The position numbers and the translations under genes are program-made. The notes beneath the pieces were generated by a model. The model was not told the DNA's origin. It searched no databases and saw only the letters and a list, made by a program, of their open reading frames with translations. A DNA stretch of 64,000 nt, taken from assembly GCA_013350335.1 (NCBI GenBank), contig CM023532.1, positions 34,845,708-34,909,707 of the forward strand, given 5' to 3'. The number at the start of each line of letters is the position of its first letter. Position 1 is the stretch's first letter. The DNA comes from Chimonanthus salicifolius. Taxonomy: Eukaryota; Streptophyta; Magnoliopsida; Laurales; Calycanthaceae. Positions 12,201 through 24,457 of the stretch are shown piece by piece.

Positions 12201-12677
12201 ATGTCGATCATTCCAAGCTTCTTCGGCAGACGAACCAATGTCTTCGACCCTTTCTCTCTCGACATCTGGGATCCCTTCCAAGGATTTCCTTTCAACGACA
12301 ACTCCCTCACCACCTCCAACCTGGGCAGGGAGACCTCTGCTTTCGCCAATGCCAGGATCGACTGGAAGGAGACGCCAGAATCTCATATCTTCAAAGCAGA
12401 CCTACCGGGAGTGAAAAAGGAGGAGGTGAAGGTGGAGGTGGAAGAAGGAAGGGTGCTACAGATAAGCGGAGAGAAGAGCAGAGAGGCAGAGGAGAAGAAC
12501 GACAAGTGGCACCGAGTGGAGAGGAGCAGCGGCAAGTTCTTGAGGCGTTTCAGGCTGCCAGAGGATGCAAAGGTGGAAGAGGTGAAGGCGGCCATGGAGA
12601 ATGGAGTGCTGACGGTAACGGTGCCCAAAGTGCCAGAAATGAAAACAGACGTGAAAGCCATAGAAATCTCCGGCTGA
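12201..12677 (+). CDS. Cytosolic class I small heat shock protein (about 18 kDa)
   Basis: A 158-aa intronless protein. It begins [18 protein letters not shown], the hallmark start of plant class I sHSPs, followed by WDPFQGF. The alpha-crystallin domain covers roughly residues 48-145, with [20 protein letters not shown], the GRVLQISGE strand, the [20 protein letters not shown] region and the [10 protein letters not shown] strand. It ends with the I-x-I motif IEI (VKAIEISG) used in oligomer assembly. Such proteins form dodecamers that hold unfolding proteins for HSP70/HSP101. The start is the only sensible ATG, after a 5' leader downstream of TATA. The 3' flank has AATAAATAATAAAG (about 12816-12829) as a poly(A) signal. 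It is on the opposite strand to the neighbouring HSP70s. Truncated copies of its 3' part occur at 18953 and 22140. Confidence 0.95.
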   Translation: MSIIPSFFGRRTNVFDPFSLDIWDPFQGFPFNDNSLTTSNLGRETSAFANARIDWKETPESHIFKADLPGVKKEEVKVEVEEGRVLQISGEKSREAEEKNDKWHRVERSSGKFLRRFRLPEDAKVEEVKAAMENGVLTVTVPKVPEMKTDVKAIEISG

Positions 12678-13032
12678 ATGCGAAGTTCAAAGGAAAAAAT
12701 ATAATCGCATAATTTGTTGCGTTGAAGAGCTTTTGTTTATGATCCGATTTATTTAAAAATCATGTTTCTGTATTATGATATGTAGACCTATTAATAATAG
12801 TGTGAGGAAGTCTGGAATAAATAATAAAGGATTTATGTGTTAATTCTCTGTGCTTATAACTTTGCCCGTGAATCTTTTGTTTTTTAATAAACTTAATTAT
12901 GGTTTCACGATTAACAAATCATGCACAAGTTTTATCTAGAATTAAAAATTTAATTCTTTATAAAGATTTGCAAGTAAAACACACGACTTTTTTTGCATAT
13001 GAACACATTAGAAATTTTCAAGCTATAAGCTA

Positions 13033-16000
13033 TTAACTGAAGAGACACTCCACCGCCTCCACCAACCCAGGGATATTTGTACCAGTTAGGAAAGCAAGAA
13101 GGGTAGAAACAGCCGCAGTAGCTTGAATCACTGGAATTATATTAGAACGAAATCTTCTTCTCGGCTTTTGCTGGGGATTTGTCTGAGAGTTGCTTGAAGA
13201 GTTGACACTATCTAATGCTGCTTTCAACAGAGCAACTTTGTCGGAGCACTCGACGGAGTAAAACTCGCAGTCCATCACCCGTTTACTCTCTAACCACTCT
13301 ATGGTCTGATTGATTGCCTCGTTGATCTTGTTTATATCCTCTATTGCCATCTTGGATGTAATCTTATCGTCCCTTATTACAATTTTCAAGTTGTAGAGTA
13401 AATTCTCCAATTCAGTCTTCGCTTCAGCGTTTCTCCTGTATTTTTCATCTTCCTGTTTGTATCTGTCTGCATTCTGGATTATCTGATCGATCTCCTTTTT
13501 GCTAAACCTACCAACACAATCTTTGAGCGTGACCTCTTTCTCTATGGTTTCCGACTTGGCCTTGACGGTCAAGATGCCATCTTCGTCAATGCTGAAGCAG
13601 CACTTGACCGAACCTTTCCCCCTCGGAGCTGGAGGGATGCCATTGATTACCATTTTACCCAAGCAGATGTTGTCCATACATCTCGCTCTCTCTCCCTCCA
13701 GTATTTGGAACGAGACACTAATCTGGTTGTCTTCTGTGGTAACTAGGGTTTTCTCCATCATGCATGGAATGGGTGTATTTCTGGGTATCATAGCCAACGT
13801 CGTTCCATAATGCATACTCACCCCTAATGAGAGAGGACTGACGTCCACGAGTATCCAGTCCTTTTGATTTCTCTCTCTCACACCACTCATGTTGGCGGCC
13901 AGGACGGCAGCGCCATAGGCGACAGCCTCATCAGGATTAATGCTTTTGCAGAGTTTCTTCCCATGGAAACAATCCTGCAACAGCTGTTGGATCTTGGGAA
14001 TCCTGGTCGATCCTCCGACCAGCACGACATCGTCAATGTCGTTCTTATTAATGCGCGCGTGCTTCAAACACTCCTCAACGTGCTCAATGCACTTGGCGAA
14101 GAGGTCTCTGTTACTCTCTTCGAATCTGGCACGAGATAAAAAGGAATCCAAGTCAGCTCCATCATATAAGGCATCGATCTCAACTGTTGTTTGGGCGGTC
14201 GAGGACAGCAATCGTTTAGCCTTCTCGCACGACGTCCTCAACCTTCTGATCGCCCTTTCGCTTCCTCTTATGTCTTTGCTGTGCCTTTTCTGGAATTCTC
14301 TAATGAAATGCTCCACCATTCGACTATCAAAGTCATCTCCTCCAAGATGGGTATCTCCCCCATAAGACTTCACCTCAAAGTTACCCTTTTCAATAGTAAG
14401 GATGGTGACATCGAAGGTGCCACCGCCGAGGTCAAACACAAGAACAATCTTCTTTCCCTTGCTCCCTATGTTGTTGTCTAGACCATAAGCAAGGGCGGCG
14501 GCAACTGGTTCGTTAATGATCCGGACGACGTTGAGGCCAGCCATAGTGGCAGCAACCCTGGTGGCCTGACGCTGAACGACATTGAAGTAAGAAGGAACAG
14601 TGATGACTGCGTTCTTAACCTCAGAACCAAGAAACGCCTCAGCAGAGTCACGCATCTTGCCAAGTATCATCGACGAGATCTGCTCCGGAGAAAATTGCTC
14701 CTCCTTTCCCTTGCATTGGATGCCAATCATGGGCTTGTCAACAGCGTCGCCAACCACCTTGCATTGCCAGAGCTTCTTGTTGATATCTTCCTGCACAGAT
14801 GTTTCGCTAAATCCTCTACCGATCAAACGTTTTATACCTGTTAAACAAATCATGGAATTCATTAAGTAGACTTTGCAAGTGTCCAGCAATAAAATTTCAG
14901 CGGTTGAATCAATTGAATGGTTTCAATTTACTGTTAATTGCAAGCGAAGCCTTACGTATAGCAGGCCAAGGGTGATACATATCGTAGTCAGGGTAAAAAA
15001 ATGGCTCATCCAAGATATAGGCTGATATTTCTCTTTGTATTGGCTGATATTGGTGAGATCTCGGTCATATCAGCCAAGATCTCACCCATACGGCCGATAC
15101 ATCTCATATCGGCCGAGATTTCAACCCGAACTATACGGACTGGACATATATCAGTCTATATGGCCCAAAAACGGTCCTTATCTTATTGACCAAGCGTAAT
15201 TTTATTATTCATTTTTATACTTTCTATTTTATTTTTATTTTTTTTCTTAGAAGTTCAAAACATTTTGAATGAGGTACCACATGTTTGACATTTTTTGGAC
15301 AATATGTATCGTATTTGCCAATACGGCATATTGGCCTATAAATTTCACCATTGTATTTAACCCCTACTATTGATTTCATTGACCACAACAAATATGATGT
15401 AATAATAATTATCTCAATTATTATATTCTTGTATAGAATATTTTATACCACTTTATTTAAAAAATATATTTTATATATTATATGATTTTATGTATGCATG
15501 TAGGGGTTTTATTATGACTCACACAACCATTTAAAAAAAAACTTGGAACATCTCAAACATTTCATTTTCTTGATATTAATTATCAGCTTTTTTTCATCTT
15601 TAGCATTGTCCCACATTGCTTGAGTATAAAAATTAATGGTTGTGTATGACATGAAAATGTATTCTCATCTCAATGGCTAGTTTTTTAAAGTGAATTCTAC
15701 CTCAAGAGTGTTAACATGATGATAAGCACAGGAAAATGACTATTTTACCCTTATATTTGGACTAGTTAGCCTCTTGTTTTGTGTGTTTTAGAATATGATT
15801 TTGTAAGCTAATTAATTCAAATCCATTTATGAGAGTTTAAATTAATTTAGTACATTTTTAGAATTGATTATAAGTGGTAAAATTAATCATTAGATTTTCC
15901 ATACTCTGAAAAACCCAATTATTGAGTTCATTAAGAAAAGCCCATGAAAAAATCCACATGTGTAAAGACTATTTTCATCATCTCAAGCTACATATGAGAA

Positions 16001-18144
16001 AATTTGAAATCTACAAGCCAATATAAGAGGATTTTCGAATTTGGAAAGTGGATTAAGGAAAAAGAAGCAAAATAAGAAGGGGAGAAAAATAAGGAAGTTT
16101 TGACACATCTTCAGTATTTTGGCTATAAAGTTTCACTCCAATGTCGGATTACTTTGATTCTTTCTGAGTTGAGAAGAAAACTTAAAGGGCTACAACTTTA
16201 TAGTTTATGACTTTTCGTGATTCGGAAGTTAAATAGGTCAAAACTGAGCTATAAGGTGGTACATGTGTAAAAAAAATAGGATTTTGCACCCACTTTCCTT
16301 ACACGAATTTACTATTTTTTTTCCACCTCCTTGCCTCCTTTAAACCATTTTATGTTTAATACAAATCATATCAACCCTCCATGTGTCCCTTACTTTATTT
16401 AAATCTTTAAATCTAAGCCATTCATTACACCTCCTTTCATCTATAAATACTAGCCATCTCTAATTGAACTTGGATATTGAAGAAAAGGTTGTGCAAAGGA
16501 GAGGAAGAAGAGAATGAGAAAGACAATGGGATTTTCAATCCACATTGGGTTCTAAGGTTGGTGGATTTTGATTTTCATTGTATTTTTCTTATGTATTTAT
16601 TCCAAAATTTCATTGATTTGTAATTTTTAATTCCATGTTTTAATTAATAAAATAAGGTGAGATAATTAGAATTATGATTTTTCCAATTCTTCTTTCATAT
16701 GTAATGAAAATTTCAATTTTACTTACATTCTTTTAATGATTTTAAGTTGTTTATTTTTCTAAAAAATTTAAGGAAAGTGAGATTATTTTAGGATTGGTAA
16801 AACTTGATTTTTCCCTTCTAAGGCTCTTTTCAAGAGTGAGATTATTTTAGATTTGAATTTCAAGTATAAATTTTACCTAAACCTAAGGCCGGAATTGAAT
16901 TTTCTTAGTTAAATGGATTTCATAGATTTCATATTTAGAATTTTAATGAATTTGAGATTTGAATGCATGTTAAATAATTTACGTGAGCTCCATGTTCTAG
17001 GCCATTAGTTTATTATTAAAATGTGGATGATAATGCCTTCTTGATTCTTTGATCTAGTTCCATTGTAAATATGTATATAGGTAATTTAGTTGTTATTTTT
17101 ATTTTCATTTTATTTGTTTTTAAATTCAAAAACTCTTGAGAATTGTGGAACTAGGTTGGTTAATTAAGTAATTGCATCTTAGTTTTGTGTTCTAAGTTAA
17201 GTTAAGATTATTTATAATATTTAGATCAAATCCACCGTCTTAATTAAAATTAGATCTCTTTAATTGTTAAATTATATTTTTGGATGTGGTTTTTAATTTT
17301 AGGCCATGTTTTTTATTTTTACAATGTTTATAAATTAAAATTAGATTTCTAAGATGAGATAATTAATTCCATGTTTAAGATTTATTTCTATGATTTTCTC
17401 AATTTCTTAATTTACATAATTCAATGGTGTATTTTTTCGTAGATATATTTTCCTAAGTTCCAATGGGTTTGACCTCGCACTCAATCGCTATACTATCTAA
17501 TGGTTCGTATGCCCTTGCGAGTTATAAATTTAAAATTTGCACAACACATGGTATCAGAGCAGGTGTACCACACAAATAAGTCAGGTTCGTGTCTTTAGCC
17601 TGTGTGGAGAGTGTGGAGCTGAGTATCTCTAGCCCTGGCTCATAAGGGAAGTGTTAGCATTGTCCCACATTGCTTGAGTACAAATATCGGTAGTTGTATA
17701 TAACATGAAAGACACGTTACTCTTAATAGCTAGTTTTTGAGAGTGAGTTTCACCTCAAAACTATTAACCTATCATTCAAGTTTATCTATCTAATTTCTTT
17801 CTAGAATCTTCTATTAAGATCTTATTATGGTCTGATCTGGTGCAACTGATCATTTCTCTATTATTAATAATAATGGTAATAATAATAATAACTCTTGATA
17901 TTACATGGAAAATAGTTAAGGAGAACTCACTGAAAATGGTGTTGGTTGGATTCTTAGCTGCCTGATTCACCGCAGCTTCGCCGACGAGTTGTTCCTCCCT
18001 TGTGAAGGCCACACACGAAGGTGTAGTGTGGTTTCCAAGATCATTTGGTATGATTTCGATCCCATCATTCTTCCAAACTGCAACACATGAATAAGTAGTA
18101 CCCAGATCGATTCCGATCGTCAATCCTTCGTCTTTGCCTGCCAT
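13033..18144 (-). CDS. HSP70-like chaperone, copy D (the intact one) with hydrophobic tail
   Basis: Exon 1 is 17931-18144 and exon 2 is 13033-14837, giving 672 aa; splicing is TTC A|GT. Exon 1 has [13 protein letters not shown]. Exon 2 has [28 protein letters not shown], the linker region DVSPLSLGV and the substrate-domain motifs [10 protein letters not shown] and GIPPAPRG. All ATPase signatures look usable. It is longer than standard HSC70 (about 650 aa) and lacks the terminal EEVD that binds TPR co-chaperones. Instead, after a Gln/Pro/Arg linker comes RRRFRSN (about 631-637) and a hydrophobic stretch from IIPVIQ to LLAFLT (about 638-656). The 3.1-kb intron carries an LTR-element remnant and a MITE. 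It is close to copy E (their 3' regions are nearly identical). No perfect heat-shock element is seen upstream, so constitutive or weak expression is possible. Confidence 0.9.
14989..15127. mobile_element. Short, diverged hAT-like MITE in the copy D intron
   Basis: Starts CAGGGTAAAAAA and ends ATTTCAACCC, the same ends as the elements at 6767 and 63128. GGCTGATATT and CGGCCGATAC words lie inside. The target duplication is not clear. Confidence 0.6.
15598..17768 (+). mobile_element. LTR-retroelement remnant in the copy D intron
   Basis: The word TAGCATTGTCCCACATTGCT and about 110 bp after it occur at 15601 and again at 17655. Between them, at 17549-17560, is TGGTATCAGAGC, the primer-binding site complementary to initiator tRNA-Met, directly after ...GCACAACA (a typical LTR end). 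Reading: a long 5' LTR of about 1.95 kb (TATA-like CTATAAATACT at 16440, AATAAAAT near 16647), a PBS, about 90 bp of internal DNA and only the first 115 bp of the 3' LTR. No coding sequence remains. Confidence 0.65.
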
Positions 18145-18246
18145 GGAATTCATTCTTGCAGAGAAATGGGATGTGAACATTTTATAGACAAAACGGGCTA
18201 TAAAAAGACAAGATTGCTATAAAAATATACCTGACCCACTTCAATT

Positions 18247-18312
18247 GCGAGTCTTTCGAGGCAACGCTAAAGACAGATGTGCGAGTCTTTCGAGGCAACG
18301 TTAAGATAGATG
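18247..18312. repeat. Direct repeat upstream of HSP70 copy D
   Basis: GCGAGTCTTTCGAGGCAACG occurs twice, about 32 bp apart, some 105-165 bp upstream of the copy D start codon. A single related word lies upstream of copy F (about 38660). It may be a duplicated promoter element; it does not fit the heat-shock consensus. Confidence 0.5.
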
Positions 18313-18386
18313 CGATTGCTCATTACTTTTCCCTTCGCACATGTCTTATTTGAGCGCTCGTGCTTTTTAGCCAACAAGATCTATTA

Positions 18387-18612
18387 AGTGTTTAAGACTG
18401 TATTTGGATGAGAGGATGTAAGAATAACAAAGAGTTATCCTTGTTACTTTGATAATTAAGAAGTAAAGATAAAAAATTAATATTTTACCAGTCTTCTCTC
18501 ATTTTTTAAAATCATTTTCAAACAAAGAATATTCATAATACCCAAAGTAACTTTGATCAAAGATAACTTTAAATAACTCTACAAAATTTACCCTTCATCC
18601 AAACTCAGTCTA
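18387..18612. mobile_element. Small fold-back MITE (TTTGGATGA ends)
   Basis: The ends AGACTGTATTTGGATGA and TCATCCAAACTCAGTCT are inverted copies. The interior is AT-rich with TTATCCTTGTTACTTTG words. The equivalent position in the duplicated segment (39105-39298) holds a diverged relative, and similar units form the array at 51.0-51.6 kb. Confidence 0.65.
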
Positions 18613-18952
18613 GAACGTTCGGACTTTTAAGTTTAACTCTCTCTCTCTTGAATCGAAGTCGTATTTTTTTTAAACACTGAATCAAGATATGTTATTTTGG
18701 CTCTTAACTTTCAAAAATAATTTGTTTTTCAACTTTCAAACATGTCAAAAAAAAAAAAAAAAAAAAAAACTGTATTTACATTTCATAGGTAATTTGAGCT
18801 TTAAATTTGATGTTTTACATTTTATGAAATTTGATATTTCGGGCTTTGAAGAACATATATTTTGGTCATTTCAGGCCTAGATTTCTAATTTCGTGTCCAA
18901 TTATGAGAAGCTCAATGTTTTCAAAATATTAGTATATTGCTCATCGAAATTC

Positions 18953-19110
18953 ATGTTGGGTTGAAGAGTTTTTGTTTATGACACGATTTTTCAAAGATCA
19001 GATCATGTTTCTGTATTATGAGATGTACACATATTAATAATAGTGTAAGAAAGTTTGAAATAATAAAGAGATTATGTGTTACTTCTCTCGGCTTAAAAGT
19101 TAAAACTTTC
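18953..19110 (+). pseudogene. Relic of the small HSP 3' UTR
   Basis: TTGGGTTGAAGAGTTTTTGTTTATGA, the CATGTTTCTGTATTATG word and TTAATAATAGTGT run in the same order as the 3' flank of the intact small HSP gene (12716-12850). No coding part remains. It marks the end of an ancient copy of the sHSP/HSP70 segment and is more diverged than the copy at 22140. Confidence 0.7.
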
Positions 19111-19156
19111 CTCGTACAGTTTTTTTTTTAATAAACTTCATTATGATTTCAAGAAT

Positions 19157-19310
19157 TATTTTTTTTTTTTGAATTTACATTAAGGTAATCTTACCGCGGG
19201 ATACTCAGTATCAACTACTCCTATAACATACCAAAATTAGACTATGAAGACTCAAACCCCCATAACCTTCCGCTTCCTGCACTCAACCAGTTGCGCTAAA
19301 CATACTGGAC
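19157..19310 (-). mobile_element. SINE family 1, minus orientation
   Basis: A T run at 19157-19170 (poly-A on the minus strand) is followed by the family body. On the minus strand the head reads TAGCGCAACTGGTT (A box) and GGTTTGAGTC-like B box. It lies between the sHSP relic and the ADH relic. Confidence 0.65.
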
Positions 19311-20267
19311 AAATACTCTCTTCATGACCTCAACACAGGCCACGATATAAACCTTCTATGGGTCCCTTTTAAAGGTATACATGCATTACAAACACGTAAA
19401 TTTTCATAGTTAATTACAGTCAGTACTCGCTTGTTCCTACTCTTCCAAGTTGATGATGCAACGCAGACTTCCCCCCCTTCAACATGTAATCAAAGGCTTT
19501 ATTGATCTCAGAAAATGAGATTCTATGAGTGATGAACGTCTCTATCTCCAATTCCTGCAAAAAAAAGATCCAGTTTCAGGCTCACGAAACAAGCTCTTGA
19601 ATTCGATCGACACTCAATTTCTATGGACTACTACTCTCTATCGGGGTTACTTCCAATCGACTAAACCTGTCTGAGTGGATTGGAAGGTTTACGCATGCTC
19701 GTGGGATTAGTCTTACCTCCAGTATGAAGTGAGAATACCCACTTTATTAAAAAAAAAAATTCCAGTTTCAGGTTTCTTTCTTCAAACTATAATGCATTAT
19801 AGTAGTATCTGCAGCCCCCAGTAAAGAAGCCCAAATACTGATTTGTAAAAGGGATGATAAATCGGTAAGATATTCATACCTTCCTCATGTACATATCGAC
19901 AATAGAAGGAACATCAGTCCGTGGTTTATAGTTCCCAAAAAATGTGCCTTTGAGGGTTCCTTTCATTCAGCACATTTATTGGCTTAGTCATGAAAACTGC
20001 ATCCTTGCTTGGAACTCCTACCAGCACAGCCACACCCCAACCCTATCCATGTAAACGACCTCAGCTTACAATTTCATGCTAACAAAATTAAAAAGGAAGC
20101 AGGTGGAAGTTGAAGAAATATACATCATGAACACACTCAAAAGCAGATATCATGGTATTGATATCTCCAGTGCACTCTATGCTGCGGTCAACTCCACCAC
20201 CAGTCATTGCTGCAATCACCTGTGGAAGATGTGTAACTAAAAATCAGCGAGCAAACGATGAAACTCA

Positions 20268-20429
<162 letters not shown>

Positions 20430-20470
20430 TCAAGAGAGTGCCAAAAAGAAGATGACAATCCACAACTCGG

Positions 20471-21251
20471 TGTTAGGATCTGGGCTTCCATCCCAAAAGA
20501 CCAAAAGACTAGCATGATAGGAGGAATGACTTAGTCTCTTATAAGTCCTTAGATTTCCCCCCTCACACTGGATGTGGGACTCTCGTTTGCACCTCAACAA
20601 TCCCCACTTCGAACGAAACTCTCCAGCGGATAGAACATCACCAACAATCCCGTTCGGCTAAGGGATCCCTCAGTCCACATTTTTTTTTTTTTGAACGTAT
20701 GGGTAAGTATCATTCAAAAGAGGGGAAGATCCCCAACAATTATAAGGAAAGAAACCCATAGCAGGGCAAAAGGCATAAGGCTAAGATACAAAACAAAACA
20801 AAAGAACAAGCCCACAACCCGGGTTAGGGTCATAGAAAAGAATCAAAATAACCATAACGGCAGCTTTGGTGAGTAGGCTTATCTCTAGCCCAGATTGTGA
20901 TTTGCTTCAATAGATGGGGTGTGGACATGGAGGGACTGCAATGTAGCCTAAGCAGAAGATGATTGATAGCAGTGACATGGGTGCGGTAGGTCCAAGAGCA
21001 AGAGTTGTGCTTGGAGAGAGGCATGAAGATCTCAGAGTTGATACACTCCAGATGGCGAACAATCAGACCTTTATTCAGCAGGAAAAGTAAAAGTTTCTGG
21101 CAGAAAACTCAGTCCACATTTTGTGGCTTGGGGACCTAGCTCTAATACCACTGTTAGGACTCCCAAAAGACTAGCCTATTAGGTGGAGTAACTCAAGTCC
21201 TTAGATTTTCCCTCTCACAACCGATGTGAGACTCTGGTTCGCACCCCAACA
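20471..21251 (-). mobile_element. TRIM element interrupted by a LINE-like insert
   Basis: Minus-strand terminal-repeat retrotransposon in miniature. The LTR starts TGTTGGGGTGCG and ends CCTAACA. A primer site TGGTATTAGAGCT, GTGGGGAT before the second LTR and two roughly 120-bp LTRs are present. It is flanked by CTCGG/CCCGG. It equals the uninterrupted copy at 41052-41385. Confidence 0.75.
20681..21107 (-). mobile_element. 5'-truncated LINE-like retroposon
   Basis: Flanked by CTCAGTCCACATTTT on both sides (from 20669 and from 21108), a duplication of about 14-15 bp. It has a T run at the left (poly-A on the minus strand), the CCCGGGTTGTGGGC motif and the family stem-loop TTTGAATG...CGTTCAAA before the tail. 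The matching TRIM at 41 kb lacks it, so it inserted after the segmental duplication. Confidence 0.8.
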
Positions 21252-22139
21252 CCCGGGAGGCGTTGATTAATTGGAGTTCTGTTGGTAATAGATTACCTTC
21301 CTCAAATCTTTTGGAATTCAAGCCTACCCCAATGATTCTTGATGCACCTGCAATCCTTGCCCCTTCTGCAGCCTGTAAATGGATTAACAAGCTACATAAG
21401 AAGATTGTTAATTGGATGTGCTGAAATCATAGAACCTCAAGAACGAGTAAGATCTCTAATCAATATCTGAATTAGAGGTTTTTTATTTCTTATTCTTGAA
21501 TGAGGTAACCTTGTTTTTAATGAAAGGTTAGAATTCATTCAAGAAACAAAAAGGAACTCACAGCCAAATCTCGAGGCAAAGGCCAGACAAAAAGAAGGCC
21601 AAAGAATATAACAAGCAGGTAGAGACGAAAACCTGCAACCAAGCCTATACAAACCCCACATCAATGAAGACACCAAAGAACGACATGGTAGAAAAATCAA
21701 CAAAAAATCAGTTGAAAAAAGCCGAGCAGAGACAGTGAGACAAGGGCAAGAAGCCTACCTCATAAAGTGGGGTCTTGAGTTCACTTCACACTCAACACCA
21801 ATGGGCCACCCCCGTAGACTTAACCGATGTATGTCGATTGGGAGGCTTACACATCGCAATGAGATTAGTCTCACCTCCAATATGTTGTGGGGATACTCAT
21901 GTTATCAAAACAAAAAAGACCAGATCCAAGGAGGAAGGTTCCATCTAGCTGATATGGTGCCAAGAACATCACCACAATCCTTGGAACAAGGAGTAAAACA
22001 GATTCTAGCCCTTAAACAATATCATGCACAAGCCTCCAATCCCTCGATTTAGCTTAAATAATTTACCATTAAGCTCTTTCCAAATGTGCAAAACAAGTGC
22101 AGGAAAGAAGAGATGAACAAGAAAGAATCCTTTATCTTT

Positions 22140-22460
22140 CTTGAGGCGTTTCAGGCTGCCAGAGGATGCAAAGGTGGAAGAGGTGAAGGCGGGCGGCCAT
22201 GGAGAACGGAGTGCTGACGGTAACGGTGCCCAAAGTGCCAGAAATGAAAACAGACGTGAAAGCCATAGAAATCTCCGGCTGAATTTGAAGTCCAAAGGAA
22301 AAAAATATAATCGCATAATTTGTTGGGTTGAAGAGCTTTTGTTTATGATCCGATTTATTTAAAAATCATGTTTCTGTATTATAATATGTAGACCTGTTAA
22401 TAATAGTGTGAGGAAGTCTGGAATAAATAATAAAGGAATTATGTGTTAATTCTCTGTGCT
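22140..22460 (+). pseudogene. Truncated small HSP copy (last third plus 3' UTR)
   Basis: From CTTGAGGCGTTTCAGGCTGC onward this copies the C-terminal 46 codons and the 3' flank of the intact gene at 12537-12850 with few changes. A 4-bp insertion (GCGG doubled, at about 22191-22194) shifts the frame. The 5' two thirds and the promoter are missing and replaced by the ADH relic. It sits at the same distance from HSP70 copy E as the intact gene does from copy D. Confidence 0.9.
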
Positions 22461-23965
22461 TATAACTTTGCCCGTATAATCTACTTTTTTTATAAACTTA
22501 ATTATGGTTTCACGATTAACAAATTATGCACAAGTTTTATCTAGAATTAAAAATTTAATTATTTATAAAGATTTGCAAGTAAAACACACAACTTTTTTTG
22601 CATATGAACACATTAGAAATTTTCAAGCTATAAGCTATTAACTGAAGAGACACTCCACCGCCTCCACCAACCCAGGGATATTTGTACCAGTTAGGAAAGC
22701 AAGAAGGGTAGAAACAGCCGCAGTAGCTTGAATCACTGGAATTATATTAGAACGAAATCTTCTTCTCGGCTTTTGCTGGGGATTTGTCTGAAGAGTTGAT
22801 TGAAGAGTTCACAGTATCTAATGCTGCTTTCAACAGAGCAACTTTGTCGAAGCACTCGGCGGAGTAAAACTCGCAGTTCATCACCCGTTTACTCTCTAAC
22901 CACTCTATGGTCTGATTGATTGCCTCGTTGATCTTCTTTATGTCCTCTATCACCATCTTGGATATAATCTTATCGTCCTTTATTACAATTTTCAAGTTGT
23001 AGAGTAAATTCTCCAACTCATTCTTCGCTTCAGCGTTTCTCCTGTATTTTTCATCCTCCTTTTTGTATCTTTCTGCATTCTGGATTATCTGATCGATCTC
23101 CTTTGCGCTAAACTTACCAACACAATCTTTGAACGTGGCCTCTTTCTCTTTTGTTTTAGACTTGGTCCTGACGGTCAAGATGCCATCTTCATCGACGCTG
23201 AACCAGGTCTTGATCGAACCTTGGCCCCTCGGAGCTGGAGGGATGCCAGTGATTCTCATTTCACCCAAGCAGATGTTGTCTATACCTCTCGCTCTCTCTC
23301 CCTCGAGTATTTTTGACGTGATGGCAATCTGGTTGTCTTCATGTGTAACTGTTTCTTTTTCCATCATGCATGGAATGGGTGTGTTTCTGGGTATCACAAC
23401 CAACATGGTTCCATCACTGACACTTTTCCCTAGTGATAGAGGAGTGACGTCCATGAGTACGAGGTTTCTCTCTCTCACACCACTCAAGTTGGCAGCCAGG
23501 ACGGCAGCGCCATAGGCGACAGCCTCATCAGGATTGATGCTTTTGCTGAGTTTCTTCCCATGGAAACAATCCTGCAACAGCTGTTGAATCTTGGGAATCC
23601 TCGTCGATCCTCCAACGAGCACGACGTCATCAATGTCGTTCTTATTAATGCTTGCGTGCTTCAAACAGTCCTCAACGTGCTCAATGCACTTGGCGAAGAG
23701 GTCTCTGTTACTCTCTTCGAATCTGGCGCGAGATAAACAGGAATCCAAGTCAGTTCCATCATATAAGGCATCGATCTCAACTGTTGTTTGGGCAGTGGAG
23801 GACAGCAATCGTTTAGCCTTCTCGCACGACGTCCTCAACCTTCTGATCGCCCTTTCGCTTCCTCTTATGTCTTTGCTGTACCTTTTCTGGAAATCTCGAA
23901 TGAAATGCTCCACCATTCGACTATCAAAGTCATCTCCTCCGAGATGGGTATCTCCCCCATAAGAC

Positions 23966-24244
23966 TGTTGTGGGCCAGCCCCACTTATGGGCCTATTGGG
24001 CTTAGGCCCAGTAGGGTGACTTATATATTATTGTATTCCTGTGTAAGACACAGAGAGAGAGGGATTAGAGAGAGAGTGAGAGACAGAGAGATCTGAAAGG
24101 GAGAGACCTTGTAATCCTCTGTACTTGTTTTTCTACATAGTAGATTTCATCTCGCACCGTGGACGTAGGCGTTCTAGCCGAACCACGTAAATCTCGTGTC
24201 GTGTGATTTGTGTGTTTGCATTATTTAATTTCTAATCCCCAACA
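23966..24244 (+). repeat. 5' LTR
   Basis: 279 bp, TGTTG...CAACA. It has TATATATTATTG as a likely TATA box and a downstream GA-rich tract (GAGAGAGAGGG...) that could act as a GAGA-type promoter element. Identical to 30054-30332. Confidence 0.97.
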
Positions 24245-24246
24245 AG

Positions 24247-24258
24247 TGGTATCAGAGC
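24247..24258 (+). other. Primer-binding site (initiator tRNA-Met)
   Basis: TGGTATCAGAGC two bases after the 5' LTR, complementary to the 3' end of plant initiator tRNA-Met; it primes minus-strand cDNA synthesis. Confidence 0.95.
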
Positions 24259-24416
24259 CGAAGGTTATCGGATTCAGACAAGGTTCAGTCGAATCAGAGT
24301 CGGTAAAAATCACACAGACCGTCGGAGAACATCGGACGGAAAACCAGCCGCGTCGGCTGAAGACGATACTGTTCATCGATTAAATTTTTTTTGTGAACGG
24401 ACTGTTCACAGATCTG

Positions 24417-24457
<41 letters not shown>

